Assembly: GCA_004551485.1 (NCBI GenBank)
Contig: SBLD01000004.1
Span: forward strand, 1-64,000
Length of the DNA: 64,000 bases
Direction of reading: 5' to 3'
Source of the DNA: Billgrantia azerbaijanica
Lineage (GTDB): Bacteria > Pseudomonadota > Gammaproteobacteria > Pseudomonadales > Halomonadaceae
The notes under the pieces are model-generated. The model searched no databases, was not told the origin of the DNA, and was given only the letters and a program-made list of their open reading frames with translations. The stretch's first letter is position 1. Each line of letters begins with the position of its first letter. Below, one piece after another: positions 62,293 through 64,000 of this stretch. The translations under genes were made by a program, and so were the position numbers.

Positions 62293-62319
62293 TCAATTTC
62301 GCGCGCCCCCTGCCGATGT
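62293..62319 (+). promoter_or_regulatory. Sigma-28 (FliA)-type promoter of the chemoreceptor gene
   Basis: TCAATTTC at 62293-62300, exactly 11 bases, then GCCGATGT at 62312-62319. This fits the flagellar sigma-28 pattern TAAAGTTT-N11-GCCGATAA, with a complete GCCGAT. The ATG of the chemoreceptor follows about 48 bases after the -10. Confidence 0.65.
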
Positions 62320-62367
62320 TCTCTAGGTAGTCCTGACTCTGACGACACACCAAGGCATGGGGGAGCG

Positions 62368-64000
62368 ATGAAGCAACTGTCCATCAAATGGAGCCTGACG
62401 GCGGCACTGGCGGTGCTGGTGCTGATGATCGGCCTGATCGGCGGGCTGGGGTTCTACTCGAGTGCCACCAGCCAGGAGGCGCTGCACGAGCTCGCCGAGA
62501 CCAACGTCGAACTCGCCAACCTGGCGAACCGCACCCAGGTGAACGTGCTGCGTGCGCAGACCTTCCTGGATCGCTTCGCCAGCTACAGCACCCAGGGCAA
62601 CAGCAAGAAGGGGCGCGAGAACCAGGCGATGGCGAAGGAGGCCTTGGCGGCCGCCGAGGAGCGCTTCGAGGCCTTCCGGCAGATCCCCGTGGCGTCGTCG
62701 GATCCTCGGGCGCCCTACGTCGCGGCGATCATCGAGGCCTACGACGCCTTCGTCGGGGAAGGGCTGGTGCCGCTGCTGGACGAGACGCCGTTCCAGGTGA
62801 TGCGCAACCAGGAGCGGTTGAGCGCGCTGAGTGCGGACCTCGACGTGGCGATGGAAGACTTCATCGCCTATGCGGATCAGCGCGGCGAGGCGGTGATCGG
62901 CGAGGTGGCGAGCCTGAGCCGCACCGTGGGCATCATCGACGTCGTTCTGCTGGTCGCGGCCCTGGCGGCGGCGCTGGTGCTCCGCCTGGCGATGATGCGG
63001 GTGGTAGTGACCCCGCTGAAGCAGGCGATCGCGCACTTCGAGCGCATCGCCGATGGCGACCTCACCGCACGCATCGAGGACCGCGGCCGCAACGAGATCG
63101 GCCAGCTCTTCAGCGCGCTCGGTCGCATGCAGGAGAAGCTCAAGACACTGGTGGTCTCGCTGCGCAGCAGCAGCGACAGCGTGTTCAGCGGCGCCGGCGA
63201 GATCGCCTCGGGCAGCCAGGACCTCTCCTCGCGCACCGAAGAGCAGGCGTCCGCCCTGCAGGAGACCGCCTCCAGCATGGAGGAGATGGCCAGTACCGTC
63301 AGCCGCAACACCGAGACCGCCCAGGAAGCCGACCGGCTCGCCAGCTCGGCCTCGCAGACCGCCGAGGCCGGCGGACAGGAGGTGGAGCGCACCGTGCAGC
63401 TGATGCGCGAGATCGCCGAGAGCGCCAATCGCGTCACCGACATCATCGGCGTGATCGACTCCATCGCCTTCCAGACCAACATCCTGGCGCTCAATGCCTC
63501 GGTGGAGGCGGCGCGTGCCGGCGAACACGGTCGCGGTTTCGCCGTGGTGGCCGAGGAGGTGCGCAAGCTGGCCAGCCGCAGTGCCGAATCCGCCAAGGAG
63601 ATCCGTACCCTGATCGAAGCGACCACCGCCCAGGTCACCAGCGGCGCCGAACAGGCCGAGCGCAGCGGCGCGACCATCGGCGAGACCGTCGAGTCGATTC
63701 GCCAGGTCACCACCCTGATGGGCGAGATCTCCACCGCCACCCGCGAGCAGAACAGCGGCATCGAGCAGATCAACAGCGCCCTGACCGAAATGGACTCGGT
63801 GACCCAGCAGAACGCCTCCCTGGTGCAGCAGACCAGCGCCGCCGCCACCTCGCTGGAGGCGCAGGCCAAGCGCCTCGCCGACCTGATCGCCACCTTCCGC
63901 GTCGACGGCCAGGCCGCGGCGGCTGCACCCCAGGCCATGGCGGCACCCCAGGCCGCGCGACTGGCACACCAGCCTGCCGCTCGGCCTGCCGAGCGGCGGC
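62368..64000 (+). CDS. Methyl-accepting chemotaxis protein (3'-incomplete)
   Basis: At least 544 residues are readable; the frame is open to the end of the window. The order is N-terminal membrane helix (~8-30), periplasmic ligand domain (~31-185), second helix (~190-210), HAMP and the cytoplasmic signalling domain with the conserved hairpin tip [23 protein letters not shown] (core [14 protein letters not shown]). Methylation helices lie on both sides. Upstream is a sigma-28-type promoter. The tail shown is proline/alanine rich, and the stop codon lies beyond 64000. GGGGGAG precedes the ATG. Confidence 0.93.
   Translation, partial: MKQLSIKWSLTAALAVLVLMIGLIGGLGFYSSATSQEALHELAETNVELANLANRTQVNVLRAQTFLDRFASYSTQGNSKKGRENQAMAKEALAAAEERFEAFRQIPVASSDPRAPYVAAIIEAYDAFVGEGLVPLLDETPFQVMRNQERLSALSADLDVAMEDFIAYADQRGEAVIGEVASLSRTVGIIDVVLLVAALAAALVLRLAMMRVVVTPLKQAIAHFERIADGDLTARIEDRGRNEIGQLFSALGRMQEKLKTLVVSLRSSSDSVFSGAGEIASGSQDLSSRTEEQASALQETASSMEEMASTVSRNTETAQEADRLASSASQTAEAGGQEVERTVQLMREIAESANRVTDIIGVIDSIAFQTNILALNASVEAARAGEHGRGFAVVAEEVRKLASRSAESAKEIRTLIEATTAQVTSGAEQAERSGATIGETVESIRQVTTLMGEISTATREQNSGIEQINSALTEMDSVTQQNASLVQQTSAAATSLEAQAKRLADLIATFRVDGQAAAAAPQAMAAPQAARLAHQPAARPAERR

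Overview
The window is strongly GC-rich, gene-dense chromosomal DNA of a gammaproteobacterium. A Halomonas-type (Halomonadaceae) host is my best guess. It rests on the mix of a TRAP-type gluconate locus, a TAXI receptor with a very acidic tail, an Aquifex-type short aconitase, a MaoC-Pta fusion with its acetate kinase, and REP-like repeats. No rRNA, tRNA or CRISPR array was seen.

Layout. (1) 1-2100 is the only clearly AT-richer, accessory stretch. It holds the 3' part of an IS3-family transposase gene, then a DUF2971 gene bracketed by two attC-like recombination sites that share the same 11-base loop core, so it reads as an integron gene cassette, then a run of 28 G. (2) 2129-9000: a DUF2235 hydrolase; a five-gene minus-strand operon with a NitT/TauT-type ABC importer (Tat-exported receptor, ATPase, permease) joined to a NifU-like and a DsrE-like protein; a probable structured small RNA with a strong terminator; and an aconitase. 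(3) 9064-22750: housekeeping and stress genes, including an ABC exporter, a phosphoesterase, a glutamine amidotransferase, a diguanylate cyclase, YadGH, parvulin, TAXI receptor, GST, DJ-1/PfpI, a hydrolase that has lost its nucleophile serine, GFA and DUF523/DUF1722.

(4) 22835-27640 is a small defence or toxin-antitoxin hot spot. It has three MNT nucleotidyltransferase/HEPN modules (one with a truncated HEPN gene) interleaved with a methyltransferase, an M28 peptidase and a decayed duplicate of the peptidase 3' end. (5) 27764-34767: a five-gene peptide/nickel-type ABC importer whose receptor has its family motifs in permuted order. (6) 34876-42555: GFA, lipoprotein, DUF1624-like membrane protein, class A beta-lactamase-like hydrolase, PotD-like receptor, CLC protein without the usual gating glutamate, YbaK, and a C45 acyltransferase-like protein.

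(7) 42682-47398: gluconate locus. A promoter carrying a perfect GntR-type operator drives TRAP dctPQM, gntK and gntR, so the regulator probably controls its own operon. (8) 47504-51406: Mn/Zn/Fe ABC importer with one permease extended by a DtxR-like tail. (9) 51414-64000: RidA, MaoC-Pta plus acetate kinase, divergent MocR/LysE pair with an inverted-repeat operator, yefM-yoeB, threonine dehydratase-like enzyme, methyltransferase and divergent AraC regulator, YciI with a deletion scar, CDF transporter, and a chemoreceptor behind a sigma-28-type promoter that runs off the window end.
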